32,002 bases of DNA from Acidaminococcaceae bacterium. Its GTDB lineage: Bacteria; Bacillota; Negativicutes; Acidaminococcales; Acidaminococcaceae. The stretch is from the NCBI GenBank assembly GCA_029004715.1, contig JAQVYX010000012.1, positions 1 through 32,002 of the forward strand, in the 5' to 3' direction. The notes below the pieces were generated by a model. That model was not told the DNA's origin. It ran no database searches and saw nothing but the letters and a program-made list of their open reading frames with translations. A program made the position numbers and the translations under genes. Each line of letters begins with the position of its first letter. Positions within the stretch are counted from its first letter, which is position 1. Below, one piece after another: positions 1 to 6,856 of the stretch.

Positions 1-93
1 CAAACCCCAATATGTTAAACCTTTACCGATTAAGACATTAAGCCATTTCATACCTAAAATCTGATTTTGCACAAAATCCCAAATCATTTGCAT
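1..93 (-). CDS. YraQ/ArsP-type permease, N-terminal fragment (runs off window)
   Basis: Only the first 31 codons are present, because the gene continues past the window's left edge. The visible N-terminus begins MQMIWDFVQNQILGMKWLNV, the characteristic start of the YraQ/DUF318 permeases (the family of ArsP, which exports trivalent organoarsenicals). The start at 93 has a GGTGGGG ribosome site four bases upstream. A second ATG at 85-87 forms an ATGA overlap with the stop of the upstream arsR gene, so the two are translationally coupled. The ArsR neighbour supports a metalloid efflux role. The substrate cannot be read from this fragment. Confidence 0.6.
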   Translation of the reverse strand, partial: MQMIWDFVQNQILGMKWLNVLIGKGLTYWGL

Positions 94-380
94 AAAGCCC
101 CACCATCTTTACCATCATTTAATTTATTGACAAATTTTTTTAAATTTCCCAATACCTCTCCATTCAAAGAATAATGGGACCACTTACCATCACGCCTTAC
201 ATCTACAAGCCCACAATCACATAAGATTTTCATATGATGTGATAACGTAGGCTGCGTTATAATGAATTCTTCTAATAATTTACAAGCACACTTCTCCTCA
301 TCGGAAAGCATTTGTACAATCTTTAACCGCTTATCATCTCCCAAAGCTTTAAATATTAGCACATAATCAATATCTGGCAT
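84..380 (-). CDS. arsR: ArsR/SmtB-family metalloid-sensing repressor
   Basis: A 98-aa winged-helix repressor that would leave its operator on binding As(III)/Sb(III) or a related ligand. The sequence shows the ArsR core: FKALGDDKRLKIVQML, then a CxC pair in EKCACKLLE at the position of the classical ELCVC sensor, then the recognition helix in TQPTLSHHMKILCDCGLV. A further Cys lies near the C-terminus. I chose ATG 378-380 over an upstream in-frame ATG at 402-404 because GAGAGGTG sits six bases before it, and because the upstream start would fall in the operator. It overlaps the downstream permease start. A strong promoter and palindrome lie immediately upstream, consistent with autorepression. 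Confidence 0.85.
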   Translation of the reverse strand: MPDIDYVLIFKALGDDKRLKIVQMLSDEEKCACKLLEEFIITQPTLSHHMKILCDCGLVDVRRDGKWSHYSLNGEVLGNLKKFVNKLNDGKDGGALCK

Positions 381-396
381 TGTTTTCACCTCTCGT

Positions 397-445
397 ATAG
401 ACATCTATCTATGTGTAGTATAATCCTAATATAGACGTTTGTCAA
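397..445 (-). promoter_or_regulatory. arsR promoter and candidate ArsR operator
   Basis: Minus strand: -35 TTGACA (440-445), 17-bp spacer, -10 TATACT (417-422). The palindrome ATAGATGTCTAT (397-408) lies over the transcription start, where an ArsR dimer would block initiation. The operator role is inferred from position and symmetry. Confidence 0.75.
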
Positions 446-455
446 TATGTTAAGT

Positions 456-491
456 AAAAAAAATGGCAGATAGATTTTTTGTCCATCTGCC
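456..491 (-). terminator. Rho-independent terminator after the NlpC/P60 gene
   Basis: On the minus strand, GGCAGAT pairs with ATCTGCC and is followed by a run of eight T. It lies just after the NlpC/P60 stop codon at 498 and separates that gene from arsR. Confidence 0.85.
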
Positions 492-497
492 TCATTA

Positions 498-1193
498 TTA
501 AAATACCCTAGACGCACCCCAATAACGCGAGCTCCAATAGCTATTGGAAAGAGAAGCTACTGCAACACCCGTGCTTGACGCCGCGTGAATAAACTCTCCA
601 CCACCTAAATAAATACCACAGTGGCTGGGTCCTGATTCATAAGTTTGAAAGAACACCAAATCGCCAGGCTGTAAATCACTCATCGAAACCTTAGGGTTAT
701 CATAATATTGCACATCCGCTGTACGCGGAATGCTAATGCCCATTTTTGCAAAAACATACTGTGTGAAGCCTGAACAATCAAATCCCCACGGATTTGCTCC
801 GCCCCAAACATAAGGCACACCCATATATTTAAAGGCTGTGCTAATTAAACTTCTCACTAAACTACTGCCAAAACCACGACTAACCCCATATTCACTTCTA
901 CCTCTAGGTAACTCAGTACCCATGAGTGCATAATAGGTTTCCTCACCAACAATCCCATCAGCAGTCAAGCCTTGACTTGCTTGATATTTTTTTATAGCTG
1001 CAACGGTCTGTGCTCCATACACCCCATCAGGAATGCCAATATCATAACCTGCCAAAACTAGTTTTTGTTGAATTGCTGCAATCTCGACACTTTCGTCCCC
1101 TTGACGAAAAGCCGCATGCGCTTTTTGTGTCGGTAATAATAAAATAACAAAAGAAACAAGCACTAGAAAACACATGAGTGTCTTTTTGAAAAT
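498..1193 (-). CDS. Secreted NlpC/P60 peptidoglycan endopeptidase with PG-binding domain
   Basis: A cell-wall hydrolase expected to cleave stem-peptide bonds in the periplasm or wall. Counting from the first ATG (1173-1175), it has a signal sequence ending near AHA (19-21), a PG_binding_1 repeat (about 30-86) and an NlpC/P60 domain (about 110-225). The catalytic triad is visible: Cys134 in FDCSGF, His185 in SHCGIY and His197 in FIHAAS. That ATG gives a signal peptide with no positive n-region and has no ribosome site. Extending six codons to an in-frame ATT at 1191-1193 restores a basic n-region (IFKKTLM) and places GAGAGGGTG eight bases upstream, so I take ATT as the likely start. The gene follows a c-di-AMP riboswitch, a classic pairing for wall hydrolases. 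Confidence 0.85.
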   Translation of the reverse strand: MFKKTLMCFLVLVSFVILLLPTQKAHAAFRQGDESVEIAAIQQKLVLAGYDIGIPDGVYGAQTVAAIKKYQASQGLTADGIVGEETYYALMGTELPRGRSEYGVSRGFGSSLVRSLISTAFKYMGVPYVWGGANPWGFDCSGFTQYVFAKMGISIPRTADVQYYDNPKVSMSDLQPGDLVFFQTYESGPSHCGIYLGGGEFIHAASSTGVAVASLSNSYWSSRYWGASRVF

Positions 1194-1204
1194 TTAAACC
1201 ACAC

Positions 1205-1330
1205 CCTCTCGATTGACGCCTACGAAGTTAGCTGCCGGGTTCGGGATTCGAGAATCACCCTATTCCTCAGAAATTCACCCCACTATGGTTCCTCCGCTCT
1301 TGTTGCCAAGATTAGGCCTACGAAACTTTA
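1205..1330 (-). promoter_or_regulatory. Cyclic di-AMP riboswitch (ydaO/yuaA leader)
   Basis: On the minus strand, the conserved blocks of the ydaO-yuaA class appear in order: GGCCTAATCTTGGC, GCGGAGGAACC, GTGGGGTGAA, AGGGTGA, then CCCGAACCCGGCAGCTAACT followed by TCGTAGGCG. The class senses c-di-AMP and usually turns off wall hydrolase and osmolyte or potassium transport genes. I see no intrinsic terminator between the aptamer and the gene. The only plausible ribosome site (GAGAGGGTG, about 1203-1211) lies at the aptamer's 3' edge, so control here may be translational. That is inference. Confidence 0.93.
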
Positions 1331-1339
1331 TACCTGTAC

Positions 1340-1368
1340 ATTATAACAAAATATATTTAATCTGTCTA
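1340..1368 (-). promoter_or_regulatory. Promoter for the riboswitch-NlpC/P60 transcript
   Basis: Minus strand: TAGACA (1363-1368), 17-bp spacer, TATAAT (1340-1345). The -35 box overlaps the stop codon of the upstream glycosyltransferase gene. Confidence 0.8.
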
Positions 1369-2298
1369 TTTTTTCACCAAATGTTCACTAACTATATATA
1401 AAGGGCGTTGCTTAACTTCTTCAAAAACTCGTCCTACATATTCTCCCACTATACCTATGCCAACTAGCTGAATACCGCCTAAAAACAAGACACTTGCCGC
1501 GAGGGTAGTCCACCCTGGAATAGTGTCTTGCACAACATATTTTACATAAATAACATGCCCCAACAAAAAAATACTCCCAAACCCAAAGAAAATCCCTGCA
1601 TAAAATGCCCACCGCAATGGGACATTAGAAAAAGCCGTAATACCATCTAGAGCAAAATGCAACATTTTGCGAAAATTATATTTTGATTTACCGGCAAAAC
1701 GTGGCGGTGCCACAAATTCAACGGTAGTAGTTTTAAATCCCAAATTGTTAATCATTCCTCGTACAAAACGCGCCCTTTCGCGATATAAACGAAAAGCTTT
1801 TACCGCATTCTTATCCATAAGGCGAAAGTCGCTGCCACCGGGCGTAATATGTACAGTTGAAACGGTATTTATCATTTTATAGTAGGTAGTTGATGTAATG
1901 TTCTTAAAAAAAGAAGCATCCTCTGTTGCCTTACGTATAGTTTGTACTATTTCGTTACCATCTTCCCACAATCGTAAAATTTGTGGGAGCATTTCCGGCG
2001 GATGTTGTAAATCACCATCCATAGTTATGACTGCATCGCCTGTAGCATTGTCCAATCCACAGGTCAATGCCAATTGATGTCCAAAATTACGAGAAAACAA
2101 ATAAGCCTGTACCCTAGGATCTTTTTGTACAAGCTCATTAAGTAAAAGTGCCGTCCTATCTCTAGAACCATCATCTACAAAAATAAGCTCATAATCATAG
2201 GGCAAGGCACTCATTACTTTCGTTATTCTTTTGTAAAATTCACTAATATTATCCTGTTCATTAAACATAGGAACAACAACAGATATAAATTTATTCAT
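1366..2298 (-). CDS. Family 2 glycosyltransferase, GtrB/DPM1-like (polyprenyl-phosphate sugar transferase)
   Basis: A 310-aa enzyme of the polyisoprenyl-phosphate glycosyltransferase group (GtrB/CsbB/dolichol-phosphate mannosyltransferase type), expected to load a sugar from a nucleotide donor onto undecaprenyl phosphate at the cytoplasmic face. Evidence: SVVVPMFNEQDNI at the N-terminus, FVDDGSRDRT (40-49), the metal-binding DGD at 94-96 in MDGDLQHPP, the PPRFAGKSKY motif (198-207), and two C-terminal membrane helices (about 231-252 and 263-287). It follows trxA by 12 bases and has its own AGGGGAAT ribosome site, so it is probably co-transcribed with trxA. The lipid-linked sugar would need a membrane acceptor enzyme. 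A PMT/ArnT-like protein at 28475-30109 is one candidate, but the link is speculative. Confidence 0.85.
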   Translation of the reverse strand: MNKFISVVVPMFNEQDNISEFYKRITKVMSALPYDYELIFVDDGSRDRTALLLNELVQKDPRVQAYLFSRNFGHQLALTCGLDNATGDAVITMDGDLQHPPEMLPQILRLWEDGNEIVQTIRKATEDASFFKNITSTTYYKMINTVSTVHITPGGSDFRLMDKNAVKAFRLYRERARFVRGMINNLGFKTTTVEFVAPPRFAGKSKYNFRKMLHFALDGITAFSNVPLRWAFYAGIFFGFGSIFLLGHVIYVKYVVQDTIPGWTTLAASVLFLGGIQLVGIGIVGEYVGRVFEEVKQRPLYIVSEHLVKK

Positions 2299-2310
2299 TC
2301 TATAATTCCC

Positions 2311-2631
2311 CTATTTTAAGGCTTCCAGTGTTTTAAGCAAATCATTTTTCGAATGTAATCCCACTAAGCGATTAACTTCTTTACCGCCTTTAAAGAAAAC
2401 AATTGTCGGGATGTTTTGCACACCAAACTCGGTAGCCAACTCTCCTGCCATATCTACGTCTATCTTTGCTATAATCACATCATCAAGCTCATTGGCCAAA
2501 GATTCAACAATAGGTCCCAGCATTTTGCAAGGTCCACACCAAGGAGCCCAAAAATCCACCATGGCTGGTTTTCCAGCATTTAATACTTCTTTTACAAAGT
2601 CTTCCTGTTTATCGATATGTAATAAACCCAT
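2311..2631 (-). CDS. trxA: Thioredoxin
   Basis: A 106-aa single-domain thioredoxin that reduces protein disulfides in the cytoplasm. The active site WCGPC lies in VDFWAPWCGPCKML, and the cis-proline motif NIPT follows in GVQNIPTIVFF. Length and ends match the family exactly. The start is supported by AGGAGGTG seven bases upstream. Besides general redox work, it could regenerate the thioredoxin-linked arsenate reductase at 11302-11715; that connection is inferred from family knowledge, not linkage. Confidence 0.96.
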   Translation of the reverse strand: MGLLHIDKQEDFVKEVLNAGKPAMVDFWAPWCGPCKMLGPIVESLANELDDVIIAKIDVDMAGELATEFGVQNIPTIVFFKGGKEVNRLVGLHSKNDLLKTLEALK

Positions 2632-2658
2632 ATTGCACCTCCTATGATATTCCCACTA

Positions 2659-2687
2659 ATTATATAATACATCACTACTTTTGTAAA
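2659..2687 (-). promoter_or_regulatory. trxA promoter
   Basis: Minus strand: TTTACA (2682-2687), 17-bp spacer, TATAAT (2659-2664), placed just after the rnpB terminator hairpin. Confidence 0.7.
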
Positions 2688-2691
2688 ATAA

Positions 2692-2743
2692 ATACCGGTA
2701 AAAAATGCAACCTTCTCTATTTCTAGCATTTTTTTACCGGTAT
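2692..2743 (-). terminator. Long symmetric hairpin, probable rnpB terminator
   Basis: Arms ATACCGGTAAAAAATGC (2692-2708) and its near-complement (2726-2743) pair over about 17 bp, with a one-base bulge and a 17-base loop. A short T-rich tract follows on the minus strand. It lies 6 bases past the RNase P RNA 3' end. It is not a standard GC-rich terminator, but position argues for termination or 3' processing. Confidence 0.6.
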
Positions 2744-2749
2744 CAAATT

Positions 2750-3096
2750 GGTATGAGTGTTCACTAAGCCGAGTTCTGTTAACGATAATCATTTATCTTG
2801 ACTTACAGTTGCCTGCACGTTCTAGCGACACAACCCGGAAGGCTCAGCGGGCCGCTTCATCCCTTCCCTATTTGGTCTTGCTCCGAATGGGGTTTACCTA
2901 GCCAACCAATCACTTGGTTGCTGGTGCGCTCTTACCGCACCGTTCCACCCTTACCGACAGCCGTCGGCGGTACACATTTCTGTGGCACTTTCCTTGGGGT
3001 CACCCCCACTGGACGTTATCCAGCATCCTGCCCTATGGAGCTCGGACTTTCCTCGTCTGCCCTACGGCATCCGCGATTATCTTTCCCACTCATACC
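2750..3096 (-). ncRNA. rnpB: RNase P RNA, bacterial type A
   Basis: The catalytic RNA of ribonuclease P, which matures tRNA 5' ends. On the minus strand the hallmark blocks appear in order: GAGGAAAGTCCGAGCTCC, GGGGGTGACCCC with AAGGAAAGTGCCACAGAAA, GGTAAGGGTGGAACGGTGCG, GTAAACCCCATTCGGAGCAA and a terminal ACAGAA. The ends are set by a 10-bp P1 helix, GGTATGAGTG (3087-3096) against CACTCATACC (2750-2759), giving about 347 nt. Apparent open frames across this stretch are artefacts of RNA structure. Confidence 0.96.
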
Positions 3097-3100
3097 CACA

Positions 3101-3129
3101 AATCTATCATACTTCATTATCTACGTCAA
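3101..3129 (-). promoter_or_regulatory. rnpB promoter, overlapping the yhaM stop codon
   Basis: Minus strand: TTGACG (3124-3129), 17-bp spacer, TAGATT (3101-3106), with a start predicted 5-7 bases later at the rnpB 5' end. The TGA inside TTGACG is the stop codon of yhaM. Confidence 0.75.
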
Positions 3130-4052
3130 GCTTTGTTATACAAATATCTTTGTAACATCTTATTATATTCCCACGAATCTTTCTTTTGGAAGTTATCAAA
3201 CTGATTCATAATGGCATCAATTTCATCGGCGTAATGAACAACAAAGCTCTCCTTGGTAGCACAAGGTATCGGAGATCCTTTTTCCTTATCGCCGTGATGC
3301 GAAAATATAATATGCAAAATTGCCTGCAGTCTATCTCCCGTTAATTCCGGAATTTTGTCGCCTTCGGCTTTTAAACGCATACCCATAATAGAAATATGGC
3401 CTAATAACCTTCCTTCAGTAGTGTAAGGAAAACCTAGTTCCGGCGAAATCTCTGTCAATTTTCCAACATCATGTAATAAGGCTCCTGCCAAAACTAAATC
3501 ACGATCTACTCCTTCAATAGTATGTGCCAATGCTAACGCAATGTTAGCAGCACATACTGTGTGATGCATAAGGCCACCGACATAAGCATGATGAAGTCTC
3601 ATTCCTGCCGGATTAATAAGAAATTGTTCATAAGTCTCACCGGAAAAAATGTTTTTCACCAATTTAGCAAGGCCAATATCTTTTATACTAACAATCAAAT
3701 TATCTAATTTTTTTTGATATTCCAATAAATCTATATTACCGGAAGGCATTAGATGAGTAATGTCGTCATGTGCACCTATGTTATCTAATTTTTGCAAAAT
3801 AATCTGCAACGACATGTCACTGGCAAATTTATTAACATCGACACTTCCTCCGATGACAAAAGGTTTAGGAGCATCGATTTCTCTTAGCTTATTTACCAAT
3901 CCGGTCTCAAAACAGATAAAAGGAATACAACCAGAGTTATCTTCTAATAATCCTCTAGCAAAAGCTTTCCCATTAGAAGACGTTCCTATTTTCTGCAGCC
4001 TTACAATACAAGGTTGCTCTATTTTATCACCTATTACAAAATCCGTTATCAT
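3126..4052 (-). CDS. yhaM: YhaM-type 3'-5' exoribonuclease (OB fold + HD domain)
   Basis: A 308-aa homologue of B. subtilis YhaM, which removes nucleotides from RNA or single-stranded DNA 3' ends. An N-terminal OB-fold region (about 10-95) precedes an HD metal-dependent domain (about 155-290), with His163/164 in LMHHTVCAAN, the HD pair His194-Asp195 in LLHDVGK, and His252-253 in FSHHGDKEKGSP. The usual C-terminal YADEIDA segment is present. An ATG nine bases upstream (4059-4061) abuts the ribosome site. ATG 4050-4052 has AAAGGA eight bases before it and is preferred. It is the last gene of a trmK-nif3-yhaM run, 54 bases after nif3, and its stop overlaps the rnpB promoter. Confidence 0.88.
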   Translation of the reverse strand: MITDFVIGDKIEQPCIVRLQKIGTSSNGKAFARGLLEDNSGCIPFICFETGLVNKLREIDAPKPFVIGGSVDVNKFASDMSLQIILQKLDNIGAHDDITHLMPSGNIDLLEYQKKLDNLIVSIKDIGLAKLVKNIFSGETYEQFLINPAGMRLHHAYVGGLMHHTVCAANIALALAHTIEGVDRDLVLAGALLHDVGKLTEISPELGFPYTTEGRLLGHISIMGMRLKAEGDKIPELTGDRLQAILHIIFSHHGDKEKGSPIPCATKESFVVHYADEIDAIMNQFDNFQKKDSWEYNKMLQRYLYNKA

Positions 4053-4106
4053 GTTCTTCATCCTTTGCTCATTATATTTGGCTTTTAAGGCAATATTTAG
4101 CGTGTT

Positions 4107-4901
4107 TTATAAATGCCTTAGTATTTGTTCTTCTTCTGCTAGTATTATTTCAATAGTACGCTTATTTTCTTCTGCCCATGAGCTAAGCACCTGTTCCAAC
4201 TTTGTAACCACTGGCATTTCCGTAAACTGATGTCCGGCGTCAATAACATTAATCCCCTGATCTAAGGCTTTTTGGGCTACATGATATTTCAAATCTCCTG
4301 TCACAAAAGTATCAGCACCGGCGTCTAAAGCAGCCGCAATGAAATCACTGCCTGCTCCACCAACTACAGCTACCTTATATACAGGTTTGCCTGCATCGGC
4401 AAAAGCGATACCATCAGCAGCAAGAACTTTTTTCACATTTTGAGCAAAAGCTTCCAAAGTCAACGGTTCAGACAAGACACCAATGCGTCCCAAGCCCTGC
4501 TCTGGATGTTCTGGATTTTCAATAGCTACTACTTGGGTCAACGATAAAAGTTCCGCTAGAACATCGTTTACTCCTCCCACAGCAGCATCTAAGTTAGTAT
4601 GTGCAGCATATACTGCAATATCACTTTTAATAAGGGCATAAACGCACTCCATTTTAGCATCTGTAACTGCTAAAGTTTTGGGCAAATTAAAATACAGTGG
4701 ATGATGTGTAATAATCATATCAACTTTTGCTTCAATTGCCTGTTCAGCTACTTCCAGAGTTAAATCCAAAGCCAGCATAATTTTTTTCACCGGTGCATCG
4801 ACTTTACCCACAAGCAAACCTGGGTTATCCCAAGATTCTGCCAATGCGATTGGTGCAATTTCATTCATAGTCCAACAAATATCAGCTACTGTAGTTTTCA
4901 T
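4107..4901 (-). CDS. Nif3/YqfO family dinuclear metal-centre protein
   Basis: A 264-aa DUF34/NIF3 protein, the short form without the central PII-like insert found in B. subtilis YqfO. Members form hexameric rings with a two-metal site; a GTP cyclohydrolase-like activity has been proposed for some, but the physiological role is unsettled. Metal ligands are visible in ITHHPLYF, AAHTNLD and DAGHQFTE, with TGDLKYH near the C-terminus. The start is supported by GGAGGAATT nine bases upstream and overlaps the end of trmK by 20 bases. The trmK-nif3 pair is the standard arrangement downstream of sigA in Firmicutes. Confidence 0.93.
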   Translation of the reverse strand: MKTTVADICWTMNEIAPIALAESWDNPGLLVGKVDAPVKKIMLALDLTLEVAEQAIEAKVDMIITHHPLYFNLPKTLAVTDAKMECVYALIKSDIAVYAAHTNLDAAVGGVNDVLAELLSLTQVVAIENPEHPEQGLGRIGVLSEPLTLEAFAQNVKKVLAADGIAFADAGKPVYKVAVVGGAGSDFIAAALDAGADTFVTGDLKYHVAQKALDQGINVIDAGHQFTEMPVVTKLEQVLSSWAEENKRTIEIILAEEEQILRHL

Positions 4902-5583
4902 TGTATAATTCCTCCAATTTATTTTTTCTTCTTAAAAATTCTTGATACTTTTCACTATGTTTAGCAGCAGCGCTATTATCCATTGCTGTCAGTAAATACG
5001 CATACCTATCCATAAGGCGCTTTATATGTTTTGCTAAAAGTGGATGATGCGTTGCCAAAAGCAAAGGGCCTATTTCATAATAGACATCGTCTATAGGCTT
5101 TTCACAAGTACCTTTTTCGGCCACTATAACCTCATACAATTTATCCCCCTCCGGGATTAAATCCTCAGCATGCAAATGCCAATTATGCTGCAAAAGCCAA
5201 CTGCGCAAAAGTTCTGCTCTGTTCATCGGCTGCAAAACCAAACGTTCTAAAGATTCTACAACAGGGCTTGATTTTTCCAAAATATCAACCATGGTAACGC
5301 CACCCATACCGGCTATAACAACAATATCTGCTTCTCCGGGAGCAACAATAGATAGGCCATCTCCACAACGCACCTCAATAATATTTCCCAAACCGTACAA
5401 ATCTACCGTCCTTTGTGCAGCAGCACAAGGCCCTTCCGCTATATCAGCAGCGATGGCCCCGGTTATTTTACTCTCCTGAGCCAAAAGCACCGGCAAATAA
5501 GCGTGATCCGTGCCTACATCTACTATTTTTCTGCCATTAGGTATCCACTTGCCAATGGCATTTAGACGAGATCCAAAACTCAT
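4882..5583 (-). CDS. trmK: tRNA (adenine(22)-N1)-methyltransferase
   Basis: A 233-aa SAM-dependent enzyme that makes m1A22 in tRNA. The Rossmann SAM site is IVDVGTDHAYLP, followed by AADIAEGPCAAAQ and the catalytic-loop region VVIAGMGGVTMVDIL; LQPMNRAELLRSWL is typical of TrmK/YqfN. The start at 5581-5583 has GAGAGGGTG as ribosome site; a GTG three codons earlier has none. A TATAAT box at 5615-5620 suggests its own promoter, although I see no good -35. In B. subtilis the orthologue lies close to sigA; here about 8 kb of other genes intervene. Confidence 0.93.
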   Translation of the reverse strand: MSFGSRLNAIGKWIPNGRKIVDVGTDHAYLPVLLAQESKITGAIAADIAEGPCAAAQRTVDLYGLGNIIEVRCGDGLSIVAPGEADIVVIAGMGGVTMVDILEKSSPVVESLERLVLQPMNRAELLRSWLLQHNWHLHAEDLIPEGDKLYEVIVAEKGTCEKPIDDVYYEIGPLLLATHHPLLAKHIKRLMDRYAYLLTAMDNSAAAKHSEKYQEFLRRKNKLEELYNENYSS

Positions 5584-5714
5584 TTTTTGCACCCTCTCAT
5601 AACGTTATAGTCATATTATAGCATAATCAAAAGCCTTCCGCTAAACTGCCACAGAAAAGCTAAAGACAAATTTTTAACATTTACCCAAAACCACTAAATA
5701 AATTTTACCCCTCT

Positions 5715-6128
5715 TTATTCATAGGAATTATAAACTTTTGCAGCTCTTTTTTTGCTGGCACCAGCACTTATATACGACCCCTCTACTATCGTTTCATACC
5801 CTTTCTTTCTAATAATGCTTTTAATGTAATCCACATGTGGACATCTGTCAAAGTGGTGATTATCTGTTATCATGCAAGAAGCCAAATGAACGACAACTTC
5901 ATTTTTTTCAAGATTAGTTTTCTTATACGCCTTTTTAGAGAACTGTTCTAACTTCGCAGCAATACTCTTTCCACAACAGCCACCGCAAGTAAAAGAAATG
6001 TATCTGGTATCATCTGGATAATTCTCAAAAAGGCCATCCCTATTGTAAAAAGCATTAGTACAGGCAAAACCACTGCATCGCCTATGTGTTAGGTCGCATT
6101 GAATTATAATAACATATTTAGCAGTCAT
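5715..6128 (-). CDS. CGGC-domain putative metal-binding protein
   Basis: A 137-aa protein of the CGGC domain family, whose members carry a Cys-rich presumed metal site but have no established function. Visible features are SFTCGGCCGKSIAAKL (the family signature), an earlier Cys pair in HRRCSGFACTNAF, SCMITDNHHFDRCPH and the ending TIVEGSY. The cysteines and histidines could hold a metal cluster. It has a strong GGAGGG ribosome site and follows the zur terminator, so it is a separate unit. Lying next to a zinc uptake and regulation locus, it may handle zinc or another metal, but that is only positional inference. Confidence 0.8.
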   Translation of the reverse strand: MTAKYVIIIQCDLTHRRCSGFACTNAFYNRDGLFENYPDDTRYISFTCGGCCGKSIAAKLEQFSKKAYKKTNLEKNEVVVHLASCMITDNHHFDRCPHVDYIKSIIRKKGYETIVEGSYISAGASKKRAAKVYNSYE

Positions 6129-6284
6129 TATTATCCCTCCATATGTTTGAGTATATTTTAAAGAGAGCTTTACTTATTATATAACAAAAACTAGGTTTTT
6201 GAGAATTAAACTTTTGACTAGCAAATTAAATTTTTCTAAGGCCCCATTGCGAAAATCCGCCGAAAGAACATGCCACATTTGGTT

Positions 6285-6325
6285 AACGCAAAAAGCGACT
6301 CCCCTATATATCGGGAATCGCTTTG
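6285..6325 (-). terminator. Rho-independent terminator of the znuCB-zur operon
   Basis: Minus strand: AAAGCGATTCCC pairs with GGGGAGTCGCTTT across a TATATA-type loop, followed by TTTTTGCG. It is 34 bases after the zur stop. Confidence 0.8.
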
Positions 6326-6358
6326 CAAGTAAATTATCTATTTTTAATCATTTGCAGC

Positions 6359-6805
6359 TTAGGACTTTTTAGGAATATTGTTCTTGCACTCTTTACAATA
6401 TCCATATAGCTCCAGCTTGTGGTCTACAATAGAAAAATCAGTAGTAGCCTCAAGCTTCTTTTCAAAACTCTCTAAAGGACAATGGTCTATGTCAATTATC
6501 TTCTTACAACCCAAACAAATTAAATGGTGTCTGTGTGCAATAGGCTTTAACTCGAAAACAGCTTTGGCTTCCTCTAATAACGTTGTCTTGTTAATTATAT
6601 TTTTTTTATTAAACAGTTCTAAAATTCTATATATAGTTGATAAGCTGATAGTATCATCAGCTTGTTTCGCCTTAAAATATAAATCTTCAGCCGTTGCAAA
6701 GGTACTTGCTTCATGCAAGAGAGTCAAAAGCAAATTCCTTTGTTTCGTGCTTTTAAGCCCATGTTCTTTTAAATATTCTTTGTAATCGAGATTGTCCTCT
6801 ACCAT
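6359..6805 (-). CDS. zur: Fur-family regulator, probably the zinc repressor Zur
   Basis: A 148-aa Fur-superfamily repressor. The N-terminal winged helix includes GLKSTKQRNLLLTLL and TISLSTIYRILELF. The dimerisation/metal part holds HRHHLIC (91-97) and two CxxC pairs (Cys97/Cys100 and Cys137/Cys140) that form the structural zinc site. The start at 6803-6805 has AGGGAG nine bases upstream; an upstream in-frame GTG is not needed. Its gene is the last of a znuC-znuB-zur operon, 51 bases after znuB, so zinc is the likely signal. Manganese or iron cannot be excluded without knowing the operator specificity. Confidence 0.85.
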   Translation of the reverse strand: MVEDNLDYKEYLKEHGLKSTKQRNLLLTLLHEASTFATAEDLYFKAKQADDTISLSTIYRILELFNKKNIINKTTLLEEAKAVFELKPIAHRHHLICLGCKKIIDIDHCPLESFEKKLEATTDFSIVDHKLELYGYCKECKNNIPKKS

Positions 6806-6856
6806 AAAAATTATCTCCCTTTGCACTCCATAATATTCATTTTAAACATATTTCTT

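Noticed and set aside
1213-1401. Plus-strand ORF opposite the glycosyltransferase end
   Set aside because: It is the complement of the c-di-AMP riboswitch and its promoter.
2798-3211. Open frames of about 100-137 codons on the plus strand
   Set aside because: They lie across RNase P RNA, whose conserved blocks and P1 helix fully explain the sequence.
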